64,000 bases of DNA from CAIKZZ01 sp035524495 (GTDB lineage Bacteria > Pseudomonadota > Gammaproteobacteria > Steroidobacterales > Steroidobacteraceae), in the NCBI GenBank assembly GCA_035524495.1, contig DATKOR010000080.1:28754-92753 (forward strand), given 5' to 3'. The first letter of the stretch is position 1, and each line of letters opens with the position of its first letter. Positions 1-9,921 of this stretch are shown piece after piece. The translations under genes and the position numbers were made by a program. A model generated the notes under the pieces. It was not told the origin of the DNA. It worked only from the letters and a program-made list of their open reading frames with translations, and searched no databases.

Positions 1-292
1 TGAGCGGCAATGCGTAGAGCGGCCGCGACCAGCGCTGGAACATCAGCGACGAGTACCACTGGTTGGTCGGCGCGGCGACGCGCGCGGCCGCGCCGGCGCG
101 AAACGCTGCCGGAGGAGGCGTGACGTCGATGCCTGCGGCGCCGTCGCGCGGCTGCGCGTAGTAGCGTCCGAGCCCGCTCGGGACGCCGGGGTCGGGGACC
201 GCGCCGGCCGCCGGGAGCCCGGCCACGAGCCCGAGCGCGGCGACGCCGGCAGTGCACGCGGCGGCCGCGCGGGCTACGCGGAGCACGCGCAC
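1..292 (-). CDS. GH81-type endo-1,3-beta-glucanase, N-terminal fragment
   Basis: An open frame runs off the left edge of the window and holds only the first ~97 codons. From the GTG at 292 it encodes an Ala/Leu-rich signal peptide (about residues 1-31, ending near AAGAVPDPG) followed by a mature N-terminus. The most telling part is residues ~76-97, PTNQWYSSLMFQ then RPLYALPL. This matches the opening strand of GH81 beta-1,3-glucanases, where a PTN-x-W-[WY]-S-S-L block is followed by a PLYA-x-P-L block. The catalytic domain lies outside the window, so activity cannot be judged. The start is uncertain: a second GTG lies at 286 and neither has a clear ribosome binding site. Export and laminarin-type glucan hydrolysis are inferred from the family. 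Confidence 0.6.
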   Translation of the reverse strand, partial: MRVLRVARAAAACTAGVAALGLVAGLPAAGAVPDPGVPSGLGRYYAQPRDGAAGIDVTPPPAAFRAGAAARVAAPTNQWYSSLMFQRWSRPLYALPL

Positions 293-523
293 GAAGGTTC
301 GCGAGGCGTCGGCGGCTCGAGCACGGTGGATCGCTCCGGCTGCTGCGATGCGGGGCGAACCGATTCTCACATCTCGTTAGCGCGCACGCCACGGTCGCGG
401 GACCAGCGATGGTCGCGGTGGGACGGAGCACCGTGGCAAACCCCAATGCGCCGCGCGCCTCGCTCGGGTTCACTGGCGCGGTCGGCGCATTCGGAAAATC
501 GTTGCGCCGGACCGGGACGCTCC

Positions 524-1000
524 ATGACGCTCGTCCTCACCTCGAAGGTATTTGCCGCCGACGGCGCCATCCCGGCGCGCTACACCTGTGACGGCGAGGA
601 CCTCTCGCCGCCGCTCGCGTGGAGCGGCCTGCCCCCGGGCACCGCGAGCCTCGCGCTGATCATCCAGGATCCGGACGCCCCGGACCCGGCCGCGCCGCGC
701 ACGACGTGGGTCCACTGGGTCGTCTACAATATCCCACCGACGACCCGCGCGTTCGGCGAGGACGCCGCGCGTCGCGGCCTTCCGCTCGGCGCGCTTTGCG
801 GCCGCAACGACTGGGGCCGGACCGGCTACGGCGGCCCGTGCCCGCCGGTCGGTCGCCACCGCTACGTGCACCGGCTCATCGCGCTCAACGTGGTGCTGCC
901 GGATCTCAAGGGGCCGAGCAAGGCGGCGCTCGAGCAGGCCTTCGCCGGGCACGTCCTCGAAGAGGCGCAGCTGGTCGGGCGCTATGCGCGCGGCGACTAG
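524..1000 (+). CDS. YbhB/YbcL-family (PEBP, Raf kinase inhibitor-like) protein
   Basis: The 158-residue product matches the bacterial phosphatidylethanolamine-binding protein fold end to end. It has an FAADGAIPARYTCDGEDLSPPL opening split around YTCDGEDLSPPL (~20-31), the ligand-site block DPDAPD (~45-50), a THWVVYNIP-like block (WVHWVVYNIP, ~57-66), GRNDWGRTGYGGPCPP (~88-103) and a closing HRYVHRLIALN segment. Length is typical of the YbhB/YbcL family. The ATG at 524 was chosen because homology begins there; the open frame continues upstream without similarity. No signal peptide is seen, so it is probably cytoplasmic. The cellular role of bacterial PEBPs is poorly defined. Confidence 0.88.
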   Translation: MTLVLTSKVFAADGAIPARYTCDGEDLSPPLAWSGLPPGTASLALIIQDPDAPDPAAPRTTWVHWVVYNIPPTTRAFGEDAARRGLPLGALCGRNDWGRTGYGGPCPPVGRHRYVHRLIALNVVLPDLKGPSKAALEQAFAGHVLEEAQLVGRYARGD

Positions 1001-1012
1001 CGCGCGCGCCGC

Positions 1013-1801
1013 GTGTCGCTAGGCGAGCGGCTGCGTTCGGCCTATTTCGCATTCTGGCTCGACCTGTCGGAGCGGCTCGGCCGCGTCCGCGGGCCGCGCC
1101 CCGAGGCACCCGGCTCGCTCGAGGATCCGCCGCTCGAGGCGGCACTCGCGGCGCGCATCGACGCCTTGCGCAGGCGCTTCGGCGTGCGCTTCGAGTGCTC
1201 CCTCGGGCGCGAGACGGCCCTTCAGAACTACGCGCGCCTCGAGCTCCTCGACCGCGCCGCCGGCGCGCTTGGCACGGCCTTGCCGCAGGGACGCGACGTC
1301 CACGACGTCGGCTGCGCGAGCTTCTGGTACGCGCCGGCGCTGCACGCCGCGTTCAGGCCGCGATCGCTGCGCGGCTTCGAGGTCGAGGGCTACCGGCGGC
1401 TCCAGGGTGGCATCAACCGCGCCGAGCGGGCGCTCGGCTACGCCGCGCAGCTGCCGGCCACCGAGTTCGTGATCGCCGACTACGCGACGGTCCGCGAGCG
1501 CGCGGGCCTCGTCACGGCGTTCTTCCCGTTCGTGACGCGCGCACCGGTGCTCGCCTGGCGGTTGCCGCTGCGCGTGCTCGCGCCAGAAGCGCTCTTTGCA
1601 CGCGTGCGCGCGAACCTCGCGCCCGATGGCGAGCTGTGGATGGTGAATCACGGCGAGGGGGAGGCGGAGACCGCCGCGCTAATCGCGGTGTCCGCGGGAC
1701 TTCGATGCCGGGGCTTCTACGTCGAGCCCGACCCCTTGCTCGCGCGCCCGGAGCCGGCGGTGGTGAGCCGCTGGTCCCCGGGCGACGTTCAGGTGCGCTA
1801 G
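1013..1801 (+). CDS. Methyltransferase-like protein of unknown substrate
   Basis: This 262-residue protein starts at a GTG 12 bases after the PEBP stop, so the two may be cotranscribed. The middle resembles a class I SAM-dependent methyltransferase. There is a motif I-like VHDVGCASFW (~99-108), an acidic residue after the second strand in LRGFEVEGY (~122-130), an IADYATV segment (~160-166) in the motif III region, and a late strand ELWMVNHGEGE (~209-219). The canonical glycine-rich E/DxGxGxG loop is degenerate (DVGCAS), so activity is not assured. No signal peptide or membrane segment is seen. Its last four bases overlap the end of the convergent cytochrome gene. Confidence 0.6.
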   Translation: MSLGERLRSAYFAFWLDLSERLGRVRGPRPEAPGSLEDPPLEAALAARIDALRRRFGVRFECSLGRETALQNYARLELLDRAAGALGTALPQGRDVHDVGCASFWYAPALHAAFRPRSLRGFEVEGYRRLQGGINRAERALGYAAQLPATEFVIADYATVRERAGLVTAFFPFVTRAPVLAWRLPLRVLAPEALFARVRANLAPDGELWMVNHGEGEAETAALIAVSAGLRCRGFYVEPDPLLARPEPAVVSRWSPGDVQVR

Positions 1802-2421
1802 CGCTGGGCCTCGAGATAGGCGGCGACCGCGGACATCTCGTCGAGCTTGAGGCCCTGCGCGACGCCGTGCATCACGGCGACCTTGCGCATGTTGCTCTGG
1901 AACGACGCGAGCTGCTTCAGCACGTACTGCGCGTGCTGACCCGCGAGCCGCGGGAAGTCGCCCATGCCGTGCGCGTCCGGGCCGTGGCAGGCCGCGCAGG
2001 CCGGAACGCCCACCGCCTCGACGCCCTTCTCGTAGATCTGCCGACCCTTGGCGATCAGCGCCGAATCACTGGCGTGTCCGGGGCTCGCCTGCTGCGCGGC
2101 GTAGTACTGGGCGAGGGCGTCGATCGTCTCGTCGTCGAGCTGCGCCGACATGCCCCACATGTAGCCAATCGCGTCGGCGTCGCCGCGCGTTTGGCTCCTG
2201 AAGGCCTTCAGCTGCGCCGCGAGGTAGTTCGCGTTCTGGCCGGCGAGCCGCGGATACTTCGGCTGCTCGCTGACGCCGGTGGGCCCGTGACAGCTGCCGC
2301 AGGTGCCGATCGCGATGCGCACCGCGTGCTGGTGGGTGGCCGGATCGATGTCATCCGCGCGCGCGACGCCGAACCCGATCGCACCCGCGAGGCCCAGGGC
2401 CGCCAAGATTGCGTGTCTCAT
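1798..2421 (-). CDS. Di-heme cytochrome c4-type protein
   Basis: A 207-residue exported c-type cytochrome. A signal peptide (~1-22, ending GVARA) is followed by two homologous cytochrome c domains with heme sites CGSCH (~40-44) and CAACH (~141-145). Each domain carries the PRLAGQ block typical of cytochrome c4, and MWGMSAQL and VMHGVA supply plausible axial Met ligands. The ATG at 2421 has AAGGAG eight bases upstream and is preferred over the in-frame GTG at 2430. The gene lies 28 bases downstream of the Cyc2-like gene on the same strand. Cytochromes c4 shuttle electrons through the periplasm to terminal oxidases. In Acidithiobacillus a c4-type cytochrome (Cyc1) accepts electrons derived from Cyc2, so the pairing is functionally suggestive. 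Confidence 0.85.
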   Translation of the reverse strand: MRHAILAALGLAGAIGFGVARADDIDPATHQHAVRIAIGTCGSCHGPTGVSEQPKYPRLAGQNANYLAAQLKAFRSQTRGDADAIGYMWGMSAQLDDETIDALAQYYAAQQASPGHASDSALIAKGRQIYEKGVEAVGVPACAACHGPDAHGMGDFPRLAGQHAQYVLKQLASFQSNMRKVAVMHGVAQGLKLDEMSAVAAYLEAQR

Positions 2422-2449
2422 TGCTTTCACTCCTTCGGCGCGGTGCGGC

Positions 2450-3838
2450 TTAGTAGGACAGCCATGCGAGGATGTAGAGCGTGTTGTTGTCGCTCGCCTT
2501 ACGCGGCACCGTGACGCTGCAGTCGGCGTTGCACCACAGGTAGTTGCTGCCGCCGCTGTACTTTGTGTAGCCGGTGTACTGAATCGAGAACTTCGTGTTG
2601 AGCCACGGCATGTAGTTGATCTCGGCGATCCAGCCGGTCGTGTCGGGCGAGGTGTTGCCGCTCGCGCCGTAGAGGCCGGCGTCGTCGCTGCCGGTCGTGC
2701 GGAAGAAGCCGACCGTGCCGCCGACCTTGCGCCGGTAGTAGTAGGTCGCGAAGCCGCGCAACGTCGTCAGGTCGTTGTCGGCGTTCGCCGAGCCGCCTGC
2801 GCCGCCCGCGTAGGTCGCATCGAGCGTCTGCTTCTCGTGGATCCGCGTCGCGGTCACGCTGAAGAGGTGCTGGTCGCCCAGATACTGGTACTGCACGTCC
2901 TCGGCGATGTCCTGAAACTGGTCCGTGGGACTTCCGGAGAGCGGCGTGCCGCCTCCGGGCAGGAGCTTGAAGGTCGCGCCGTAGACGCCGCCCTCGATCG
3001 AATGACGGCCCCAGTTGTGCTCATAGGCGAAGCGCCAGTAGGGCGCGACGCCCGAGAGTACCGCGGACTGGGTGCTGTCGAGCGGCCCGGCGGTTCCCTG
3101 GCGTGCGGTCCGGTAGAGCCCGAGCTCGCCGTACAGCGACTCGTTCCAGAACGCGTAGGCGGTGAGCCCCGCGACGTCCTGGCCGAGCGCGCCATCGATC
3201 ATCGTGCCGAACGGCACGCCCGGCGCGCTGTTGGACGCGGCGTAGGGGAAGCCGAACGCAGGCGTGGAGTTCCACAGGTCCTGCACGGTCGGGTTGTTGT
3301 TGAGCGAGAGCCCGTAAATCAGGCTCTTGTTGTCCGGCAGCACCTTGAGGTCCGTGATGCGGATGTCGGTGTTGTCGATGCCGATCGTGCCGCCGTCGTT
3401 GCCGTAGGTCAGCTGCATGAACGCGCCGACGTGCGGCGCGATCTTGCCGGCGTAGAAGAGGCTCACCTGCTGCGGGAAGGCGACCGTGCCGTTCTGCGAC
3501 TGCCCGGTGCCGGAGCTGTCCGGCAGCGGCGTCGCGAGCTGGGTCATCGACACCTGCACCATCAGCGACAAGGGCGGCAGGCTCGCGAGCTCGAGGATCT
3601 CTTCCTTCTGCTGCGTGACGCCGCGCACCTGCTTGAGGTTGTCGAGGATGTAGCCGTTGGCCTTGAACACGCGCCCGAAGTGCGTCAGCTCCGGCCACAC
3701 CGTGTGGCAGGCCTCGCAGGCCATGCCGGTCTGGCGCGCGAAGCTCGGCACGGCCTCGGCCGTCGGCACTGCAAGCACGACGAGCAGCGGGATGAGGAAG
3801 CGCGTCGCGCAGGCGAGCCAGTTGCGTTCGTGAGTCAT
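2450..3838 (-). CDS. Cyc2-like outer-membrane cytochrome-porin
   Basis: This 462-residue protein has a signal peptide (~1-29), then a short mono-heme domain. Residues ~30-63 read VPSFARQTGMACEACHTVWP, then LTHFGRVFKANGY. This is the hallmark of Cyc2 and related fused cytochrome-porins: FARQTG, CxxCH, P-x-L-x-x-FGR-x-FK-x-x-GY. The remaining ~390 residues are alternating polar/aromatic strands rich in Gly, Tyr and Asn, ending in LAWLSY, as expected for an outer-membrane barrel with a terminal aromatic residue. AAGGAG lies six bases before the ATG. Cyc2 oxidises extracellular Fe(II), but relatives with the same N-terminus occur in bacteria not known to oxidise iron. The fold is well supported; the iron-oxidation role is inference. 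Confidence 0.78.
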   Translation of the reverse strand: MTHERNWLACATRFLIPLLVVLAVPTAEAVPSFARQTGMACEACHTVWPELTHFGRVFKANGYILDNLKQVRGVTQQKEEILELASLPPLSLMVQVSMTQLATPLPDSSGTGQSQNGTVAFPQQVSLFYAGKIAPHVGAFMQLTYGNDGGTIGIDNTDIRITDLKVLPDNKSLIYGLSLNNNPTVQDLWNSTPAFGFPYAASNSAPGVPFGTMIDGALGQDVAGLTAYAFWNESLYGELGLYRTARQGTAGPLDSTQSAVLSGVAPYWRFAYEHNWGRHSIEGGVYGATFKLLPGGGTPLSGSPTDQFQDIAEDVQYQYLGDQHLFSVTATRIHEKQTLDATYAGGAGGSANADNDLTTLRGFATYYYRRKVGGTVGFFRTTGSDDAGLYGASGNTSPDTTGWIAEINYMPWLNTKFSIQYTGYTKYSGGSNYLWCNADCSVTVPRKASDNNTLYILAWLSY

Positions 3839-4069
3839 GTCCGCTCCTTAGGCCGAACCCGAAGATCCAAAATCCGGCACCAAAGTAGTCGTACAAATGC
3901 GCCATCTGAAGCCCGGCCACTACGTATTGGGCCGCGTAATTCGCACGGGCGGCCCCTTGACTGACGGCGGAATGCGGCCCTCGATTGCGCGTGGCGCCGC
4001 CAAAAAGCCGGATTTTTCGAAAATGCGACCGGACGGGCAGGGCCGCGTGCGATCGGCGACAATACGTAT

Positions 4070-6207
<2,138 letters not shown>

Positions 6208-6211
<4 letters not shown>

Positions 6212-6381
6212 GCGATGAGCCGGTGCACGAGGCGCGGCCGGGTCTCTACGAGCCGCTGCTCGCGCGCTTCCAGCTGTCGGCGCGCGAACGCATCGTCGGC
6301 CGCGTGCTCGTTTGGCTCGTGCGGGTGCCGGGCGCGATGCGGCTCCTGACGTACTGGCACGCGCGCCGCTCGCGCGACTGA
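6208..6381 (+). CDS. Small conserved-looking protein coupled to ygiQ
   Basis: A 57-residue frame whose ATG overlaps the ygiQ stop in an ATGA junction, which suggests translational coupling. The product begins MSDEPVHEARPGLYEPLLARF. Its second half is basic with an amphipathic or weakly hydrophobic stretch (IVGRVLVWLVRVPGAMRLL, ~29-47) and ends in Arg-rich residues. Codon use (G/C in third positions) agrees with the neighbours. I do not recognise the family. It could be a membrane-associated peptide working with the radical SAM enzyme, or a remnant. Confidence 0.5.
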
Positions 6382-6407
6382 TACCGGATCCCGGCTCCAC
6401 GCGGCGC

Positions 6408-6437
6408 TTGCTCCGGGCGGGCAGGCGCCAGTAGATT
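6408..6437 (+). promoter_or_regulatory. Likely promoter of the thrABC operon
   Basis: TTGCTC at 6408-6413 and TAGATT at 6432-6437 are separated by 18 bases and form a plausible sigma-70 promoter. Transcription would begin near 6444, about 24 bases before thrA. That leader is too short for a thrL-type attenuator, so the E. coli style of control is not expected here. Recognised by eye only. Confidence 0.45.
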
Positions 6438-6467
6438 GTGCGCCGCAAACAACGAGGCTCAGGGTTC

Positions 6468-8972
6468 ATGACGCGTCCAAGTTCCAAGGCCACCGACCGC
6501 CGCTGGATCGTCCACAAGTTCGGCGGCTCCTCGGTCGCCGACGCCGAGTGCGTCGCGCGCGTCGCCGGGATCGTCGAGTCGACGCCGGACCCCCGGGTCG
6601 CGGTGGTCCTGTCGGCGCACAAGGGCGTCACGGACACGCTGCTCGAACTCGTCGCGCTCGCCGAGGCCCAGAACCCGGCCTACCTGCAGAAGCTCGCTGC
6701 GCTGCGCGACCGGCACACGGCGATCGCGAACGCGCTGCTGCCGCGCGCGGTCTCGGCGAACCCCCACATCGCCCAGCTCGAGGCCGACTGCGCCGACATC
6801 GCCGGGATCCTGCACACGGTGAGCCTGATCCGCTCCGCCGCCCACAACATCCGCGACCTCGTCGCGGGCTACGGCGAGATCTGGTCCACACGCCTGTTCG
6901 CGCGCCTGCTCGCCGAGCGTGGCAAGAGCGCACCGCCCGTGCTCTGGGTCGACGCCCGCAAGGCGGTCGTCGTCGAGTGGGGGCCGCTCGGGCCCGCCGT
7001 GCAGTGGCCGGCGTCGAAGGCCGCGCTCGCCGGCGTCGTGCCCGCCGACTTCAGCGGCACGCTGGTGATCACCGGTTTCATCGCCTCGAAGAAGAACGGC
7101 GTGCAGACGACGCTCGGCCGCAACGGCAGCGACTTCTCGGCGTCGATCTTCGGGGCGCTGCTCGATGCGCGCGAGATCGTGATCTGGACCGACGTCGACG
7201 GCGTGCTGTCGGCCGACCCGCGCCGCGTGCCGGACGCCAAGGTCATCGACTCGCTGTCCTACAGCGAAGCGATGGAGCTTGCGTACTTCGGCGCCAAGGT
7301 GATCCACCCGCAGACGATGGCGCCGGCGGTCTCGCGCGAGATCCCGATCCTGATCAAGAACACCTTCGCCGCCGAGCGCCCGGGCACGCTGATCTGCGCG
7401 CGCCCGAACTCCTCGCTGAAGGTCAAGGGCATCACGACGATCGACGCGGTTGCGCTCGTGAACCTCGAGGGCGCCGGCATGATCGGCGTGCCGGGCACGG
7501 CGCAGCGCCTGTTCGGCGCGCTCAACGACGCCGGCATCTCGGTGATCCTGATCTCGCAGGGCTCGAGCGAGCACTCGATCTGCTGCGCGGTGCCGGACCG
7601 CGAGGCGCGCGCCGCCGAGGAGATCGTGCGCCGCGCCTTCGACAGCGAGCTGCGCGAGGGCCAGATCCAGCGGGTCGAGGTCAGCAAGGACTGCGCGATC
7701 CTCGCGGTCGTCGGCGACGGCATGGCCGGGACGCACGGCATCGCCGCCAAGGTGTTCGGCACGCTGGCCGCCGCCGGCGTCAACGTGCGCGCGATCGCGC
7801 AGGGCGCCTCCGAGCGCAACATCTCGGTCGTCATCGAGGCCAAGCACTCGACGCGGGCGCTGCGCGCCGTGCACGCCGGCTTCTACCTCTCGCCGCACAC
7901 GCTCTCGATCGGGATCATCGGCCGCGGCCACGTCGCCGGCGCGCTCCTCGGCCAGCTCGCCTCGCAGCTCGAGCGCCTGCGCGGCAGCGCGCGCCTCGAT
8001 CTTCGTGTGCGCGGGATCCTGGCCTCGCGCCAGATGCTGCTCGCCGACGGCGAGATCGACCCCGGCCACTGGCGCGAGGCCTTCGAGCGCGGCGCCAAGC
8101 CCGCCGACGTCGCGCAGTTCGTGCGCCACGTCCATGCCGAGCACCTGCCGCACGCGGTGATCATCGACTGCTCGGCGAACGCCGAAATCGCCGCGCACTA
8201 CAAGAGCTGGCTCGCCGCCGGCATCCACGTCGTGACGCCGAACAAGAAGGCCAACAGCGGCACGCTCGAGTACTACGAGTCGCTCAAGGAGGCGCGCCGC
8301 GAGGGCGGCACGCACTATCTCTACGAGGCCACCGTCGGCGCCGGGCTGCCGGTGATCCAGACCCTGTGGGACCTGCGCGAGACGGGCGATGAGGTGCGCT
8401 CGATCGAGGGCATCTTCTCGGGCACGCTCGCCTATCTCTTCAACGTCTACGACGGCACGACGCCGTTCTCGGCGATCGTCCGCGAGGCGAAGAGGAAGGG
8501 CTACACCGAGCCCGACCCGCGCGACGACCTCTCGGGCACCGACGTCGCCCGCAAGCTCATCATCCTCGGCCGCGAGATCGGCCTGAAGCTCGAGCTCAGC
8601 GACGTTGAGGTCGAGAGCCTCGTGCCGCCGGCGCTTGCGAAGTGCGGCGTCGAGGAGTTCCTGAACCGCCTGCACGAGTTCGACGCCGCGATCGAGACCC
8701 CGTACGCCGAGGCGACGCGTACCGGCCAGGTGCTGCGCTACGTCGGCCGGCTCGATGCGAGCGGCAAGGCGACCGTCGGGCTCGTGCGCCTGGACCGGCG
8801 CCATCCCTTCGCCAACATCGCGCTGACCGACAACGTCGTGCGCTTCGAGACGCGCCGCTACTGCGACAACCCGCTGATCGTGCAGGGGCCTGGCGCCGGA
8901 CCGGAGGTCACGGCGGGCGGCGTGTTCGGCGACCTGTTGCGTCTGTGCGCCTACCTCGGCGCGCGGATCTGA
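6468..8972 (+). CDS. thrA: Bifunctional aspartate kinase/homoserine dehydrogenase
   Basis: An 834-residue fusion enzyme catalysing the first and third steps from aspartate to threonine and methionine. The kinase starts at HKFGGSSVAD (~16-25), with GRNGSDFSA (~215-223) and WTDVDGVLSADPR (~239-251) further on. Two ACT-like regulatory segments follow (around ~340-470, with ISVILISQGSSEHS and VNVRAIAQGASERN). The dehydrogenase begins at IGIIGRGHVAGALL (~480-493), with TPNKKANSG (~590) and EATVGAGLPVI (~619). E. coli ThrA is about 820 residues. The ATG at 6468 is preceded by CGAGGCTCAGGG; an upstream in-frame start at 6438 would add ten residues without homology. thrB follows after 19 bases. Feedback inhibition by threonine through the ACT region is expected for the family. 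Confidence 0.96.
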   Translation: MTRPSSKATDRRWIVHKFGGSSVADAECVARVAGIVESTPDPRVAVVLSAHKGVTDTLLELVALAEAQNPAYLQKLAALRDRHTAIANALLPRAVSANPHIAQLEADCADIAGILHTVSLIRSAAHNIRDLVAGYGEIWSTRLFARLLAERGKSAPPVLWVDARKAVVVEWGPLGPAVQWPASKAALAGVVPADFSGTLVITGFIASKKNGVQTTLGRNGSDFSASIFGALLDAREIVIWTDVDGVLSADPRRVPDAKVIDSLSYSEAMELAYFGAKVIHPQTMAPAVSREIPILIKNTFAAERPGTLICARPNSSLKVKGITTIDAVALVNLEGAGMIGVPGTAQRLFGALNDAGISVILISQGSSEHSICCAVPDREARAAEEIVRRAFDSELREGQIQRVEVSKDCAILAVVGDGMAGTHGIAAKVFGTLAAAGVNVRAIAQGASERNISVVIEAKHSTRALRAVHAGFYLSPHTLSIGIIGRGHVAGALLGQLASQLERLRGSARLDLRVRGILASRQMLLADGEIDPGHWREAFERGAKPADVAQFVRHVHAEHLPHAVIIDCSANAEIAAHYKSWLAAGIHVVTPNKKANSGTLEYYESLKEARREGGTHYLYEATVGAGLPVIQTLWDLRETGDEVRSIEGIFSGTLAYLFNVYDGTTPFSAIVREAKRKGYTEPDPRDDLSGTDVARKLIILGREIGLKLELSDVEVESLVPPALAKCGVEEFLNRLHEFDAAIETPYAEATRTGQVLRYVGRLDASGKATVGLVRLDRRHPFANIALTDNVVRFETRRYCDNPLIVQGPGAGPEVTAGGVFGDLLRLCAYLGARI

Positions 8973-8991
8973 GACCCTTCCGAGGAACTCC

Positions 8992-9921
8992 GTGCGTCAA
9001 AGTGCCACCGCGTTCGCGCCCGCCACCGTCGGCAACGTCGGCATCGGCTTCGACATCCTCGGTCACACCGTCGAGGCGATCGGCGACCGGGTCGAGGTCG
9101 TGCGCGTCGCGGAGCCCGGGGTCAGGATCCGCGCGATCCGCGGCGTCGTCACGGAACTGCCGCTTGAGACTGCGCGCAACACCGCGGGCCAGGCCCTGAA
9201 GAGCCTCGCGGAGGCGGTCGGCCTCGAGCACGGACTCGAGATGACGATCGACAAGGGGATCCCGCTCGGCTCCGGCCTTGGCGGCTCGGCGGCCTCGGCG
9301 GTCGCGGCGGTCGTCGCCGGCAACGCGCTCCTCGAGAAGCCGCTCCCGAAGCTCGAGCTGCTGAAGTTCGCGATGCAGGGCGAGGCGGTCGCGAGCGGCT
9401 CGGTGCACGTCGACAACATCGCGCCGAGCCTCTTCGGGGGCCTCGTGCTGACGGTCGGCATCGACCATCCGCGTACCAAGCAGATCCCGGTGCCGCCCGG
9501 GATCCGCTGCGTGCTGGTGCACCCGCACATGTTCCTGTCGACCAAGGAGGCGCGCCAGATCCTGTCGCGCACGGTCAGCCTCTCGGACCTCGTCTGGCAG
9601 TGTGCGAACCTTGCCGGCTTCATCTCGGCCTGCTACACGAACGACCTGGACATGATCCGCGACGCGTTCGTGGACGTCGTCGTCGAGCCGCAGCGCCAGG
9701 CGCTGATCCCGGGCTTTCGGGCGGTCAAGGAAGCGGCCATGTCGAACGGCGCGCTCGGCTGCTCGATCTCCGGGGCCGGCCCGACCACGTTCGCGTGGTG
9801 CCTCGAGGCCGATGCGGCGCGCATCCAGGCGGCGATGGTCAGGGCGTTCGGCGTCCACGGCCTCGCCTGCGACCAGTGGATCTCGGCGATCGAACCGACC
9901 GGCGCGCGGGTGATCGACTGA
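8992..9921 (+). CDS. thrB: Homoserine kinase
   Basis: A 309-residue GHMP-family kinase that phosphorylates homoserine, in the middle of a thrA-thrB-thrC operon. The GHMP ATP loop is PLGSGLGGSAASA (~90-102). The N-terminus (FAPATVGNVGIGFDILG) and C-terminal SISGAGPTTFAW match ThrB. Translation starts at a GTG with CGAGGA a few bases upstream. The last base of the stop codon is the first base of the thrC start (TGATG), so translation of the two is probably coupled. Confidence 0.95.
   Translation: MRQSATAFAPATVGNVGIGFDILGHTVEAIGDRVEVVRVAEPGVRIRAIRGVVTELPLETARNTAGQALKSLAEAVGLEHGLEMTIDKGIPLGSGLGGSAASAVAAVVAGNALLEKPLPKLELLKFAMQGEAVASGSVHVDNIAPSLFGGLVLTVGIDHPRTKQIPVPPGIRCVLVHPHMFLSTKEARQILSRTVSLSDLVWQCANLAGFISACYTNDLDMIRDAFVDVVVEPQRQALIPGFRAVKEAAMSNGALGCSISGAGPTTFAWCLEADAARIQAAMVRAFGVHGLACDQWISAIEPTGARVID

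Noticed and set aside
326..523. An N-terminal extension of the PEBP protein
   Set aside because: The extra 66 residues have no similarity to the family and are Arg/Ser-rich; homology begins at the ATG at 524.
6382..6467. A thrL-type attenuator before thrABC
   Set aside because: Only about 24 bases separate the likely transcription start from thrA; there is no leader peptide with Thr/Ile codons and no terminator hairpin.
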